A program made the position numbers and the translations under genes. 40,636 bases of DNA from Anaerolineae bacterium (GTDB taxonomy: Bacteria > Chloroflexota > Anaerolineae > Aggregatilineales > UBA2796), in the NCBI GenBank assembly GCA_019637615.1, contig JAHBVJ010000049.1, positions 1-40,636 of the forward strand, in the 5' to 3' direction. Below are positions 8,692-15,700 of this stretch, one piece after another. The notes under the pieces were generated by a model. It had not been told where the DNA came from. It did not search any database and was given only the letters and a program-made list of their open reading frames with translations. Positions within the stretch are counted from its first letter, which is position 1; each line of letters opens with the position of its first letter.

Positions 8692-9078
8692 ATGCAATCG
8701 ACCGCCCTCGACCGTCTAGATAGCTTGATCAGCCGCGTACTATTCGTCAGGACGCAGCCCGTCGTCGCGCCGACCGAAGCACCCGCCACCCGCACCGCCG
8801 AGCGTACCTTCAACTTCTCGCTGATGCTGTCGGCTGTGCGCTGCATCATCAAGTACGTGATCCTGCCGTTTATCCTGCCCATCGTCGGCATCGCGGGCAA
8901 CCTCGCCACGGGCATCAGCTTGGCGATCAACGTGATCGCGATTGTGTCGATCATCTTCAGTGTGCGCCGTTTGTGGCAGATGAACTACTCGCGCAAATGG
9001 GCATATCTGGGCGTGGCAGGCGTGACACTGGTCTTCGTGGTCTTTTTCATTCTGTTCGACCTGAACATCATCAGCTAA
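8692..9078 (+). CDS. Small membrane protein, three predicted transmembrane helices
   Basis: A 128-residue protein starting at the ATG at 8692, which has GAGG six bases upstream; an in-frame TTG at 8680 is less likely. The first 40 residues are polar. Hydrophobic helices follow at about 50-68 (rich in Ile/Pro/Leu), 70-90 (ISLAINVIAIVSIIF) and 103-124 (VAGVTLVFVVFFILF), joined by a basic loop RRLWQMNYSRK that should face the cytoplasm. I recognise no family. It follows the SDR by 82 bases and precedes the promoter of the RNA ligase gene. Confidence 0.75.
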   Translation: MQSTALDRLDSLISRVLFVRTQPVVAPTEAPATRTAERTFNFSLMLSAVRCIIKYVILPFILPIVGIAGNLATGISLAINVIAIVSIIFSVRRLWQMNYSRKWAYLGVAGVTLVFVVFFILFDLNIIS

Positions 9079-9149
9079 TCCCTGCAAGTGCCAGTATCCT
9101 ATCTGGCTAATCGCATACTTATTGGCCTCTCTTGACCCATAATTAACCA

Positions 9150-9207
9150 TAGACATCGCCTCGCCTACATGCTACAATGACGATCATGCGTATTGGTAGC
9201 ATGTAGG
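9150..9207 (+). promoter_or_regulatory. Promoter of the RtcB gene with a flanking 12-bp inverted repeat (candidate operator)
   Basis: A -35 like TAGACA (9150-9155), a 17-base spacer and a -10 TACAAT (9173-9178) predict transcription from about 9185. A perfect inverted repeat, cctacatgctac (9164-9175) and gtagcatgtagg (9196-9207), straddles the -10 and the predicted start, with arm centres 32 bases apart, close to three helical turns. Because the left arm lies upstream of the start it would not be in the transcript, so a DNA-binding operator is likelier than an RNA hairpin. The right arm touches the weak Shine-Dalgarno (TAGG) of the next gene. Confidence 0.6.
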
Positions 9208-9216
9208 TAAAACATC

Positions 9217-10632
9217 ATGAATGGCGACGACATTTTGAGAATGGGCTACAAGCCGGGGCGGGCTGTCGGCATGGCGCTTGCAGCGGCAAAATCGGCGGCG
9301 AAGGCTGGACTGCTGGACGAGGACATCAAGACCTCGTTGTCGGCGGTGCTCAACGATCCCACTGCCTACACGGATGACCCAATCTACGGTCAGATCGCCA
9401 AGGAATTGACGCCGACAATAGAAACGCCCTTGATCGCCTATGGCCTCGACAAATCCGCGCCGTTTCAAATCTGGGGAGAGGCGGACATCGATCCCGAAGC
9501 CAAACAGCAGTTGCGGCGCGCGGTGCAGCTTCCCGTCTCGGTCAAAGGCGCGCTGATGCCGGATGCTCATGTCGGTTATGGGTTGCCCATCGGTGGCGTG
9601 CTGGCGACGGAAAACTCGGTGATTCCCTATGCTGTCGGTGTGGACATCGCGTGCCGGATGCGCATGACGATCTTCGACGCTTCCCCGATCATCCTTGAAC
9701 AGAAGCGCGACAAATTCCGTAAGGCGCTCGAAGACAACACGATTTTTGGGACAGGTCGTAGTTGGGACGAACCGCAGCAGCACACGGTGTTGGACGATCC
9801 TGCATGGCGTGAGCATCCTGTCGTTCGTCAATATCGTGACGTAGCATGGAAACAGCTCGGCACCAGTGGATCGGGCAATCATTTTGTCGAATTCGGCGCG
9901 CTGACCGTCGAGCAAGCGATGGATACGCAGCTCGGCATCGTGCCCGCTGGCAAGTATCTCGCCCTACTTAGCCACAGTGGGAGCCGCCGCTTGGGACAGG
10001 AGATCGCCAATTACTATACGGAAATCGCCATGCAGCGCCGCGCGGCACTGCCCAAAGAATACTTGAAACTGGCCTGGCTCGATCTCGATGAGGACTCTGG
10101 CGCGGAATACTGGGAAGCCATGAATCTTGCGGGGCGGTACGCCAGCGCGAACCATGCCGTGATCCACGAACGGATCGCCAAGGCGGTACGCTTCGACGTG
10201 CTCGGCGGGATCGAGAATCATCACAACTTCGCGTGGAAAGAGCAGGTCGATGGCAAAGAGGCTATCGTCCACCGCAAAGGCGCGACTCCGGCGGGCACGG
10301 GCGTGCTCGGCGTGATTCCGGGCAGCATGAGCGCGCCGGGATTTGTGGTGCGCGGGCGGGGCAACGCCGACTCGCTGAACAGCGCGGCGCACGGTGCTGG
10401 TCGCCGTATGAGCCGTTCCGAAGCACTGAAAAAGTTCGAGTGGACTGTCGTCAACAAGCATCTCAAAGCGCACGGCGTCGATCTGCTCTCGGCGGGGCTG
10501 GATGAAGTCCCCGGCGCGTACAAGGACATCCGCTCGGTGATGGCGGCACAATCCGATCTGGTTGAGATCATGGCGGAATTCCAGCCCAAACTCGTCAAGA
10601 TGGATGGCTCCAAGAGCCGCCCCGAAGACTAG
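9217..10632 (+). CDS. rtcB: RtcB-family RNA ligase
   Basis: A 471-residue RtcB-type ligase. In characterised members this enzyme joins 2',3'-cyclic phosphate or 3'-phosphate RNA ends to 5'-OH ends using GTP and Mn2+, in RNA repair or tRNA splicing. Visible motifs: PDAHVGYGLPIGGV (Mn-binding Asp/His), GVDIACRM with D143 and C146, GSGNHFVEFG, LSHSGSRRLG, ENHHNF, and AHGAGRR with H392 as the expected guanylylated histidine. The opening MNGDDILRMGYKPG is typical of a bacterial RtcB-like subgroup that differs from the E. coli form. Length is normal and no key residue is missing. It is monocistronic: it has its own promoter upstream and a terminator just after its stop. Confidence 0.93.
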   Translation: MNGDDILRMGYKPGRAVGMALAAAKSAAKAGLLDEDIKTSLSAVLNDPTAYTDDPIYGQIAKELTPTIETPLIAYGLDKSAPFQIWGEADIDPEAKQQLRRAVQLPVSVKGALMPDAHVGYGLPIGGVLATENSVIPYAVGVDIACRMRMTIFDASPIILEQKRDKFRKALEDNTIFGTGRSWDEPQQHTVLDDPAWREHPVVRQYRDVAWKQLGTSGSGNHFVEFGALTVEQAMDTQLGIVPAGKYLALLSHSGSRRLGQEIANYYTEIAMQRRAALPKEYLKLAWLDLDEDSGAEYWEAMNLAGRYASANHAVIHERIAKAVRFDVLGGIENHHNFAWKEQVDGKEAIVHRKGATPAGTGVLGVIPGSMSAPGFVVRGRGNADSLNSAAHGAGRRMSRSEALKKFEWTVVNKHLKAHGVDLLSAGLDEVPGAYKDIRSVMAAQSDLVEIMAEFQPKLVKMDGSKSRPED

Positions 10633-10650
10633 CCCGCGTCAGAAGCAAGT

Positions 10651-10681
10651 GCCCCGCCGCAACACTGTGCGGTGGGGCTTT
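10651..10681. terminator. Hairpin terminator between the convergent rtcB and TIR genes
   Basis: Arms gccccgccgca (10651-10661) and tgcggtggggc (10668-10678) form an 11-bp stem with one G-T wobble and a six-base loop, followed by TTTCCT on the + strand. It lies 19 bases after the rtcB stop and six bases past the TIR gene stop, so it may serve both directions. Confidence 0.8.
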
Positions 10682-10686
10682 CCTCG

Positions 10687-11448
10687 CTAATAGGTTCGGT
10701 AGCCGAGGCTGTTCAACAGCTCGCTGATGGCGGTCTCGTAATGTTTAGCGGTTTCCTGCTCCACCACGATGAACTGCTTCTGCGCCAGTACGGACGGATA
10801 GTTCTTCTCGTTCTTCATCAGGTGCCCGTTGTGCCACACGGAGATCAAGCGGCTTCCCGACGCCACTGCCCACGCGATCTCCTTTTCCACGTGTGGCGAG
10901 TCGGCATTCAGCGTCTTCGGGCCGATCAGCACGATCAAAATCTGTGACTTGTTGATGTTGTCTTGCAGCACCTGTTCCCAGTCATCCCCCGGCGCGATGT
11001 TTTTATCGACAAAAATGTCATTCACGCCCGCCAGCCGTAAGCGTGCTTCGAGCAGCAGGGCGAAGGCGCTGCTTTCTTGCCTTCTATACGAGATGAAGAT
11101 ATTGGGCGCGGCGGATGGACGCTCCAGCAGTTGGAAGGCTTTCTGCGTGACGATGTAGATCGGAATCTGGTACTGATCGAGTTCGCGGTTGAGGTAGCCG
11201 AACGAGACGAGAATATTCGGATCAGGCGACTCCAATTCGCCACGACTCAGCCGTCCGCGCCCCCATTTGTCCTTGAACTGCGTGATCAGCTCATTGGCCG
11301 TTTTCATTTCGTGCGGCGAGTCCGTCGCGTGGAAGCGCGAGCCTGACGGCAGGGCGCTGCTGATCGAGAGGTAAGCTAAATCGCGGGCGTAATCATGCAC
11401 TTTCTGGATCGGGTCGTCGGGGCGGGCTTGCAGCAGCGGATTATCCAT
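10687..11448 (-). CDS. TIR-domain protein with N-terminal winged-helix-like region
   Basis: A 253-residue soluble protein. The C-terminal half (about 115-250) is a TIR domain: NIFISYRRQESS (strand A and box 1), IFVDKNIAPGDDW (BB-loop region), SQILIVLIGPKTL (strand D), then HVEKEIAWAVASG, where E188 or E190 is in the place of the catalytic Glu of NAD-cleaving TIRs. Residues 1-110 look like a small helical/winged-helix domain ending in IYIVTQKAFQLLER. Many bacterial TIR proteins are NADase effectors in phage defence; here no CRISPR, Thoeris ThsA, SIR2, STAND or nuclease partner is adjacent, so the role is open. It converges with rtcB and lies downstream, on the same strand, of the TPR-like membrane protein gene. 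Confidence 0.88.
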   Translation of the reverse strand: MDNPLLQARPDDPIQKVHDYARDLAYLSISSALPSGSRFHATDSPHEMKTANELITQFKDKWGRGRLSRGELESPDPNILVSFGYLNRELDQYQIPIYIVTQKAFQLLERPSAAPNIFISYRRQESSAFALLLEARLRLAGVNDIFVDKNIAPGDDWEQVLQDNINKSQILIVLIGPKTLNADSPHVEKEIAWAVASGSRLISVWHNGHLMKNEKNYPSVLAQKQFIVVEQETAKHYETAISELLNSLGYRTY

Positions 11449-11516
11449 AAGGTCGTCACCTTCCGTTCACCTGAACACAACATCGAAACTAATCATCTAT
11501 GTCTTGAGAAGCGGGG

Positions 11517-11522
11517 ATTATA
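11517..11522 (-). promoter_or_regulatory. Candidate -10 hexamer for the TIR gene
   Basis: On the minus strand this reads TATAAT in an AT-rich stretch, about 70 bases before the TIR start codon. No good -35 is visible at 16-18 bases, so a promoter is plausible but weakly supported. Confidence 0.3.
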
Positions 11523-11557
11523 AACAATAATTGCTTTATCCTCGCCAGTACCTCAAC

Positions 11558-12475
11558 TCAATTGGAAGGATTGGTATCCGGGCTATTAGAAATATCTACA
11601 GCCTTGACGATGGTGATGATGTGCCGCTGGTCGTTACTCGGTGGATTTACGTAAGTGCTTTTGGGCAACCAGCTACAATCGGGATCGGCGGATTCTCCAA
11701 GCGGAACAGATTCAGTGAATTTCAACGGCATACTTACAGAAAGATGGCTTGTCACCGCTTCGAGAGTGTCTTCGGGTAGTGACACTGATGCATTCGGCGC
11801 TAGATCGATAGGATGCCAATACTTGAAGTACGTCGTCCAGTAATCTTTTATCACCACTGAGTCCGCGAATTTTGGTATCAATGTCGTGTCTGGAGTCACC
11901 GTTATTTTGCAATAGGTCTCATTTTTGAATACCCATGACCATGTAGTGTCCAGTGTGCTTTGGGGTGCTTGGGCTTGCTGAGAATTGGACAATATAGTGC
12001 TTCCTATCACAATCAAGATGACGACAGGGATGATGCCGTTGATGACAAGAAGAATCCACAACAAGCCAGTCCCCGGCAGGGTTTCTCCTGCCATGCGTTT
12101 GGCGCGCCGCGCTTCCCTCAAGAAGAAAATATTGGCGATTAGTCCGGGTATCCAAAAGAAAAATGTCAAGATAAACGTGATGATTGCAGGAAAAACAAAA
12201 CTTCTTTGACGTGCCAACGCCTGAGTGAGGGCGTCCGGCGATGGAGCAGCGGATTGAGATGGCGAGAGCTTATCAAGGGCTAGACGTGCATTGCGGTGAG
12301 CAGGATCAAGGTTCAACGCCTTAGTCAAGAATTCTGTCTTTTGCTCATCATTGAGAGCAACTTGTGAAGCCAAATAATAAGTTTCAGCGTCGGGATTTTT
12401 CAGTGCTTCGCGAAGCAGAGTGCGGGCACGCTCGATATCGAAAGAGTCGATAGCGTTTTTGATTTCTTCGTTCAT
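11558..12475 (-). CDS. Membrane protein with N-terminal TPR-like helices and extracytoplasmic C-terminal domain
   Basis: A 305-residue protein. Residues 1-75 resemble two TPR-like helical hairpins (DIERARTLLREALKNP; LTKALNLDPAHRNARLAL). A Ser/Pro/Ala linker follows, then two transmembrane helices at about 93-117 (VFPAIITFILTFFFWIPGLI) and 134-160 (TGLLWILLVINGIIPVVILIVI), with a basic cytoplasmic loop between (FLREARRAKRM). The remaining ~140 residues are Ser/Thr-rich and strand-like and should lie on the cytoplasmic side if the N-terminus does, unless a further segment crosses. I recognise no family for that part. It lies 109 bases upstream of the TIR gene on the same strand. Confidence 0.75.
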   Translation of the reverse strand: MNEEIKNAIDSFDIERARTLLREALKNPDAETYYLASQVALNDEQKTEFLTKALNLDPAHRNARLALDKLSPSQSAAPSPDALTQALARQRSFVFPAIITFILTFFFWIPGLIANIFFLREARRAKRMAGETLPGTGLLWILLVINGIIPVVILIVIGSTILSNSQQAQAPQSTLDTTWSWVFKNETYCKITVTPDTTLIPKFADSVVIKDYWTTYFKYWHPIDLAPNASVSLPEDTLEAVTSHLSVSMPLKFTESVPLGESADPDCSWLPKSTYVNPPSNDQRHIITIVKAVDISNSPDTNPSN

Positions 12476-12494
12476 GCTGGATATTGCCTTGAGC

Positions 12495-12546
12495 GTGGAG
12501 AATTAGTCAGTCTGACTAAAGTCTATGTTGTAGACCAATTCTCCAC
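12495..12546. repeat. Nested inverted repeats upstream of the membrane protein gene
   Basis: Outer arms gtggagaatt (12495-12504) and aattctccac (12537-12546) are a perfect 10-bp inverted repeat; after one mismatch three more bases pair. An inner palindrome ttagtcag-t-ctgactaa (12503-12519) overlaps the left outer arm, so the two structures exclude each other. The element lies 20 bases before the start codon at 12475 and contains the stop of the small ORF. It could be an operator or an attenuator-like switch. Confidence 0.5.
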
Positions 12547-12712
12547 AAGCTATGTAGCTCATGATTGGCAAGTGATGATTATCATGCCAATGGCATCCAG
12601 CATCGAAATCAGCAAGACCCTCGTTTCTTGGTTGACATGTGACGCAACCCGATACAGTTGTCGAGGTCTTGGAAGGTGCGCCCCAGTCGCTGACCTGCCC
12701 TAACACACTCAA
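12503..12712 (-). CDS. Possible small Cys/His-rich protein
   Basis: A 69-residue open frame starting at a TTG whose bases overlap the stop of the SRAP gene, and ending 27 bases before the next minus-strand gene. That is operon-like packing. The product has GCVTC, then CHWHDNHH, then ACGE, a metal-binding-like arrangement of four Cys and four His. Against it: the TTG start, no separate Shine-Dalgarno, and its 3' end lies inside the inverted-repeat element. It may be a genuine small zinc-ribbon-like protein or chance coding in a 234-base gap. Confidence 0.35.
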   Translation of the reverse strand: MSVLGQVSDWGAPSKTSTTVSGCVTCQPRNEGLADFDAGCHWHDNHHLPIMSYIACGELVYNIDFSQTD

Positions 12713-13371
12713 TGCACAGGCATGATCAAACTTGGCTCATCAATATTCGCGCCGTTGACGCGTTTGGAGACGGGATACGCCCTCATCTGTTCCGGCGAAA
12801 ACGGGCGCAGCAAGGTGGTCAACCCGCTCAGATCGGTCTGATCATCCAACCAGCGCTTCTCGGCCTCGCGGCTCAAAATGACGGGCATCCGGTCGTGGAT
12901 CGGCCTCATCAAGTCATTGGCGTCCGTCGTGATAATCGTGAAACTGCGGATGATCCCACCATCGGGCGATTTCCACGTATCCCACAGACCAGCGAAGGCG
13001 AACAGGTCTTCATCTTTGAGCGTGATGCGCATCGGCTGCTTGGTGCCATCGTCCAGCTTTTTCCACTCGTAGAAGCTGTCAGCGGGGACGATGCAGCGAC
13101 GCTGTTCCAAGGCCTTCTTGAAACTCGGTTTTTCCGTCAGCGTTTCGGAACGGGCGTTGATCATGCTGTACTTGTTATCGATACCCTTTGACCAGCTCGG
13201 CACCAAGCCCCAGCGCAGCATCTCGAACTGATGCGGGTCTTTGTTCAGGAGGACGGGCAACTGCTGAGTCGGCGCGGCGTTAAAGCGCGGCGAAAAATCC
13301 TGCGGCAAAGTGGCGTCAAAATGTAGTGCCAATTGATCGGGAGTCGCGGTGAGGGTATAACGTCCACACAT
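12709..13371 (-). CDS. yedK: SRAP-domain protein (HMCES/YedK family), abasic-site DNA crosslinker
   Basis: A 220-residue SRAP protein. Family members shield abasic sites in single-stranded DNA by forming a thiazolidine crosslink through Cys2 after removal of Met1. The sequence begins MCGRYT, giving the required C2. Other family residues are present: FNAAPTQ (Asn of the active site), WGLVPSW, NARSET, DSFYEWKK (catalytic Glu) and PIHDRMPVIL (catalytic His). The start is fixed at the ATG at 13371: a GTG two codons earlier (13377) is part of the GAGGTG Shine-Dalgarno, and starting there would bury the essential cysteine. The length is normal. Confidence 0.93.
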   Translation of the reverse strand: MCGRYTLTATPDQLALHFDATLPQDFSPRFNAAPTQQLPVLLNKDPHQFEMLRWGLVPSWSKGIDNKYSMINARSETLTEKPSFKKALEQRRCIVPADSFYEWKKLDDGTKQPMRITLKDEDLFAFAGLWDTWKSPDGGIIRSFTIITTDANDLMRPIHDRMPVILSREAEKRWLDDQTDLSGLTTLLRPFSPEQMRAYPVSKRVNGANIDEPSLIMPVH

Positions 13372-13404
13372 AAGCACCTCGTTAGCCTATGAACTAGAGC
13401 GTAA

Positions 13405-13435
13405 TCCCCTTGATCCCGTACAGAAATCAAGGGGA
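13405..13435. terminator. Hairpin between the beta-propeller and SRAP genes
   Basis: Perfect 10-bp arms tccccttgat (13405-13414) and atcaagggga (13426-13435) with an 11-base loop, located just beyond the stop of the minus-strand beta-propeller gene and before the SRAP start. There is no clear U-tract on the minus strand, so it could be a weak terminator, an RNA processing hairpin or an operator. Confidence 0.5.
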
Positions 13436-13478
13436 AGTGTCTGCCTAGAGTCTCGGAAAAATGTGGAAAAACAGCAAG

Positions 13479-14558
13479 TTAGGGCGTGAACCGCACGGAG
13501 TAGATCGGCGGCAGATGATGTCCGATAGTTTGCCACGAGTCGCCGCGATCTGCCGAGAAGAATAGATTGCCTGTCGTGGAGCCAAACGCGAGTTGTTCCC
13601 CGTTGATGTCCAATGCGTGCCGGAACACCACGTCATATGTCTCGCGCTGCGGCAGGCCGTTGCGGAGCGTTGTCCACGTTTTGCCGCCATCTTCGGTACG
13701 ACACACGCTCAGAGCGCGATCCACCGCCCGCCGATCCGAGTCGCTGATGGCTGGCACCACCCACGCCGTATTCTCATCCTTGGCATCGACGGCAATTGCA
13801 AAGCCAAAGCGAATCGCCTGTTCCGGCTGCGAAATATCTTGCCACGTCTTGGCTCCGTCCACGCTGCGGAACACGCCACAGTGATTCTGCTGCCATAGCA
13901 CATCAGGATTCGACGGTGAGGCGACCATATAATGGGGATCGTGCCCCGCTTCCGAGTGCGGATCGGGCAAATAACAGGCCAGCAAGCCCTTATTGCGCGT
14001 CTCCCAGTGCTGCCCGCCATCCGTTGTCTCGAACACGCCGCCGACGCTGATCCCGATCAGTATATGGTTACTGTCGCGCGGATCGACCACCACCGAGCAC
14101 ACCCCCGGATGATCGCGACCGCCACCGAACCACCATTTTTCCCGCGTGGGGTGATTCCACAGCGATTCCACCAGTTTGAAACTGCATCCGCCATCATCGC
14201 TCTGGAACAAACCGCCCGGTTCGCTCCCGACGTACATCCGATCCGGTTGATCCTTGCCACCCGGCGCGATCAGCCACAAATAGCTGACGGTAGCTGGCTC
14301 GCCGTCACTGCGCATGGTGCCTTCGGGATAAGCGGGCGCGGTCATTTCTTCCCATGTCGCGCCTTCGTCCATCGAGCGCCACAGTTTGCTGCCCCAATGT
14401 CCATGATCCAAGGCCGCCCAACGGATGTTGGTACGCGGATCGCGCATGGTATGGGAAACGGGCGACCCCGCGAAATCGATCTTGGTGGGTTCCCATCCCG
14501 TCTTCGTCTGCGTATAGGTAAGCAGACCCTTACGCGTGCCGAGCAAGAGAGTCGTCAT
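13479..14558 (-). CDS. Asp-box (BNR) beta-propeller protein, sialidase/Vps10-like fold
   Basis: A 359-residue protein built of beta-propeller blades. Six Asp-box motifs (S/T-x-D-x-G-x-x-W/F type) are visible: SMDEGATWEE, SDDGGCSF, TTDGGQHWET, SVDGAKTWQD, TEDGGKTWTT and SADRGDSWQT. There is no signal peptide, so it appears cytoplasmic, unlike secreted sialidases, and the Arg triad and Tyr/Glu nucleophile of true sialidases cannot be assigned; an enzyme activity should not be assumed. It starts 15 bases after the stop of the MoaD/ThiS-like gene and is very likely co-transcribed with it. Confidence 0.85.
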   Translation of the reverse strand: MTTLLLGTRKGLLTYTQTKTGWEPTKIDFAGSPVSHTMRDPRTNIRWAALDHGHWGSKLWRSMDEGATWEEMTAPAYPEGTMRSDGEPATVSYLWLIAPGGKDQPDRMYVGSEPGGLFQSDDGGCSFKLVESLWNHPTREKWWFGGGRDHPGVCSVVVDPRDSNHILIGISVGGVFETTDGGQHWETRNKGLLACYLPDPHSEAGHDPHYMVASPSNPDVLWQQNHCGVFRSVDGAKTWQDISQPEQAIRFGFAIAVDAKDENTAWVVPAISDSDRRAVDRALSVCRTEDGGKTWTTLRNGLPQRETYDVVFRHALDINGEQLAFGSTTGNLFFSADRGDSWQTIGHHLPPIYSVRFTP

Positions 14559-14573
14559 CGTGAATCGTCCCTT

Positions 14574-14846
14574 TCATCCACCGGATAGAGCTTGGAAAAC
14601 GTAAACTTGGCTGGTTTCGGAAACAGCGTCTTGAAGGTGTGTACGGTCAACGATTTGCTCACCATCGATGAAAATGATGACGTGTTTGCGCAGCCGTCCC
14701 CGTTCGTCCACGATGTATGCTGCCAAGCCCGGATACACCTCGTTGATCGCCGTGATGACTTCTGCCACCGTTTTGGCTTTTACGGTAGTTTCGGTCAGTG
14801 TCGGGAAGTAACGTTGCAGATGAGTTGTGAATTTTACACTCGACAT
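14574..14846 (-). CDS. MoaD/ThiS-family ubiquitin-like protein
   Basis: A 90-residue beta-grasp protein starting at the ATG at 14846 (MSSVKFTTHLQRYF), with AGGAC upstream; a longer in-frame start at 14891 would add an unsupported extension. Family hallmarks: VAEVITAINEVYPGLAAYIVDE, a strand VIIFIDGEQI, and a C-terminal Gly-Gly (LSGG), the end that is adenylated and thiocarboxylated in sulfur-carrier members. No moaE, thiG or E1-like gene is in the window, so whether it is a molybdopterin carrier, another sulfur carrier or a protein modifier is open. Its only neighbour in the operon is the Asp-box propeller. Confidence 0.85.
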   Translation of the reverse strand: MSSVKFTTHLQRYFPTLTETTVKAKTVAEVITAINEVYPGLAAYIVDERGRLRKHVIIFIDGEQIVDRTHLQDAVSETSQVYVFQALSGG

Positions 14847-15009
14847 AACTTGTCCTGTCTCCCCACAAAGATTATAGAACAAAATTCTCAAATAGTCAAG
14901 TGGTCGATAAAATTAAGGTGACAGAGAAAATGAGGCAATACGGACGTTCAAGTAGACAAGGTCGCCAATAATCGGGGGATTATGCTCCATCACGCTGCAC
15001 ACTAACATT

Positions 15010-15035
15010 GCTGCCCCTGAGTAGTTAGGGGCAGC
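15010..15035. terminator. Hairpin downstream of the receiver gene at 15066
   Basis: Arms gctgcccct (15010-15018) and aggggcagc (15027-15035) are a perfect 9-bp stem. A second, outer pair gctccat (14984-14990) and atggagc (15039-15045) encloses it. It lies 20-55 bases past the stop of the minus-strand receiver gene, as expected for a terminator, though without a marked U-tract. Confidence 0.6.
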
Positions 15036-15065
15036 TTCATGGAGCGTAGTAAGCGGTGTTCGTTT

Positions 15066-15488
15066 CTATAGACTTGGCGACAACCGCGATTGATAACCGG
15101 TCAAGTCGTTGATCGTTTTCTGGGTAATGTGATCGGTGTTCTTCGTCGCGCGCTCAAGCAGGGCATACAGCAGGGTGGTCGAGACAGGCTTCAACAGGAA
15201 CATATCCGCGCGGAAGTTGCCCGCCCGCTGGTATTTCTCATCGCCGGTGATCGCGATGATTTTGGTATTCTTGAAACGTGCCTCATGTCGCATGTAGTCG
15301 ATAACCATCGCCCCGCTGCCATCCGGCAGTTCCATATCGACCAGCACAATATCAGGCGTAAGGCGTGCCAGACGGTCAAGCGCCTTCGCACAGGTATCGA
15401 CGGCATCTACACCGTACTGATGATGGACGAGGATCTTCGTATATAGCCGACACAGGTGGACGTTATCTTCGAGGATGAGGACGTGCAT
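15066..15488 (-). CDS. Stand-alone response-regulator receiver
   Basis: A 140-residue CheY-like receiver. The start is the ATG at 15488 (MHVLILEDN) with GGAG seven bases upstream; the open frame extends further upstream but that part is non-coding in character. Acidic pocket LEDN, phospho-acceptor Asp in VDMELPDG, Thr in AITGD and Lys in LLKPVS are all present. A basic/polar tail of ~20 residues follows the domain; there is no output domain. It is separated from the upstream GNAT gene by a strong terminator, so it is a separate transcript at the end of the signalling block. Confidence 0.9.
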   Translation of the reverse strand: MHVLILEDNVHLCRLYTKILVHHQYGVDAVDTCAKALDRLARLTPDIVLVDMELPDGSGAMVIDYMRHEARFKNTKIIAITGDEKYQRAGNFRADMFLLKPVSTTLLYALLERATKNTDHITQKTINDLTGYQSRLSPSL

Positions 15489-15539
15489 GAGGACTCCACG
15501 GAAATCAGAGAATAAAGGTCTCGTTAATCGCTTTATCAT

Positions 15540-15553
15540 ATAGTATATACTAT
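15540..15553. repeat. 14-bp perfect palindrome in the leader of the receiver gene
   Basis: atagtatatactat reads the same on both strands and lies 52 bases before the receiver start in an otherwise AT-rich leader. It may be an operator or overlap the -10 region of that gene. Confidence 0.4.
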
Positions 15554-15642
15554 TGCACCTTTTGAAACGATGATACTGACAATTTTTTACTAAATTTAGA
15601 TGTGAATGGCTGTGTTTGGGAAGTGGCGAGGAAAACGACAAC

Positions 15643-15678
15643 TGCCGCGCTGTCCGGTGATCATCGGACAGCGCGGCA
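15643..15678 (-). terminator. Strong hairpin terminator after the double-GNAT gene
   Basis: Perfect 14-bp arms tgccgcgctgtccg (15643-15656) and cggacagcgcggca (15665-15678) with an eight-base loop; on the minus strand GTTTTCC follows a few bases after the stem. It marks the end of the operon running from 19130 to 15701. Confidence 0.8.
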
Positions 15679-15700
15679 TTCATAAGGAGGGCGTCATGGC

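Noticed and set aside
9184..9915. 243-codon open frame on the minus strand
   Set aside because: It is antisense to the RtcB gene, over its catalytic motifs.
13375..13377. GTG start for the SRAP gene
   Set aside because: It lies inside the GAGGTG Shine-Dalgarno and would place two residues before the Met whose removal must expose Cys2.
13932..14588. 218-codon open frame on the + strand
   Set aside because: It is antisense to the Asp-box propeller gene; no recognisable motif and Arg/His-rich composition.
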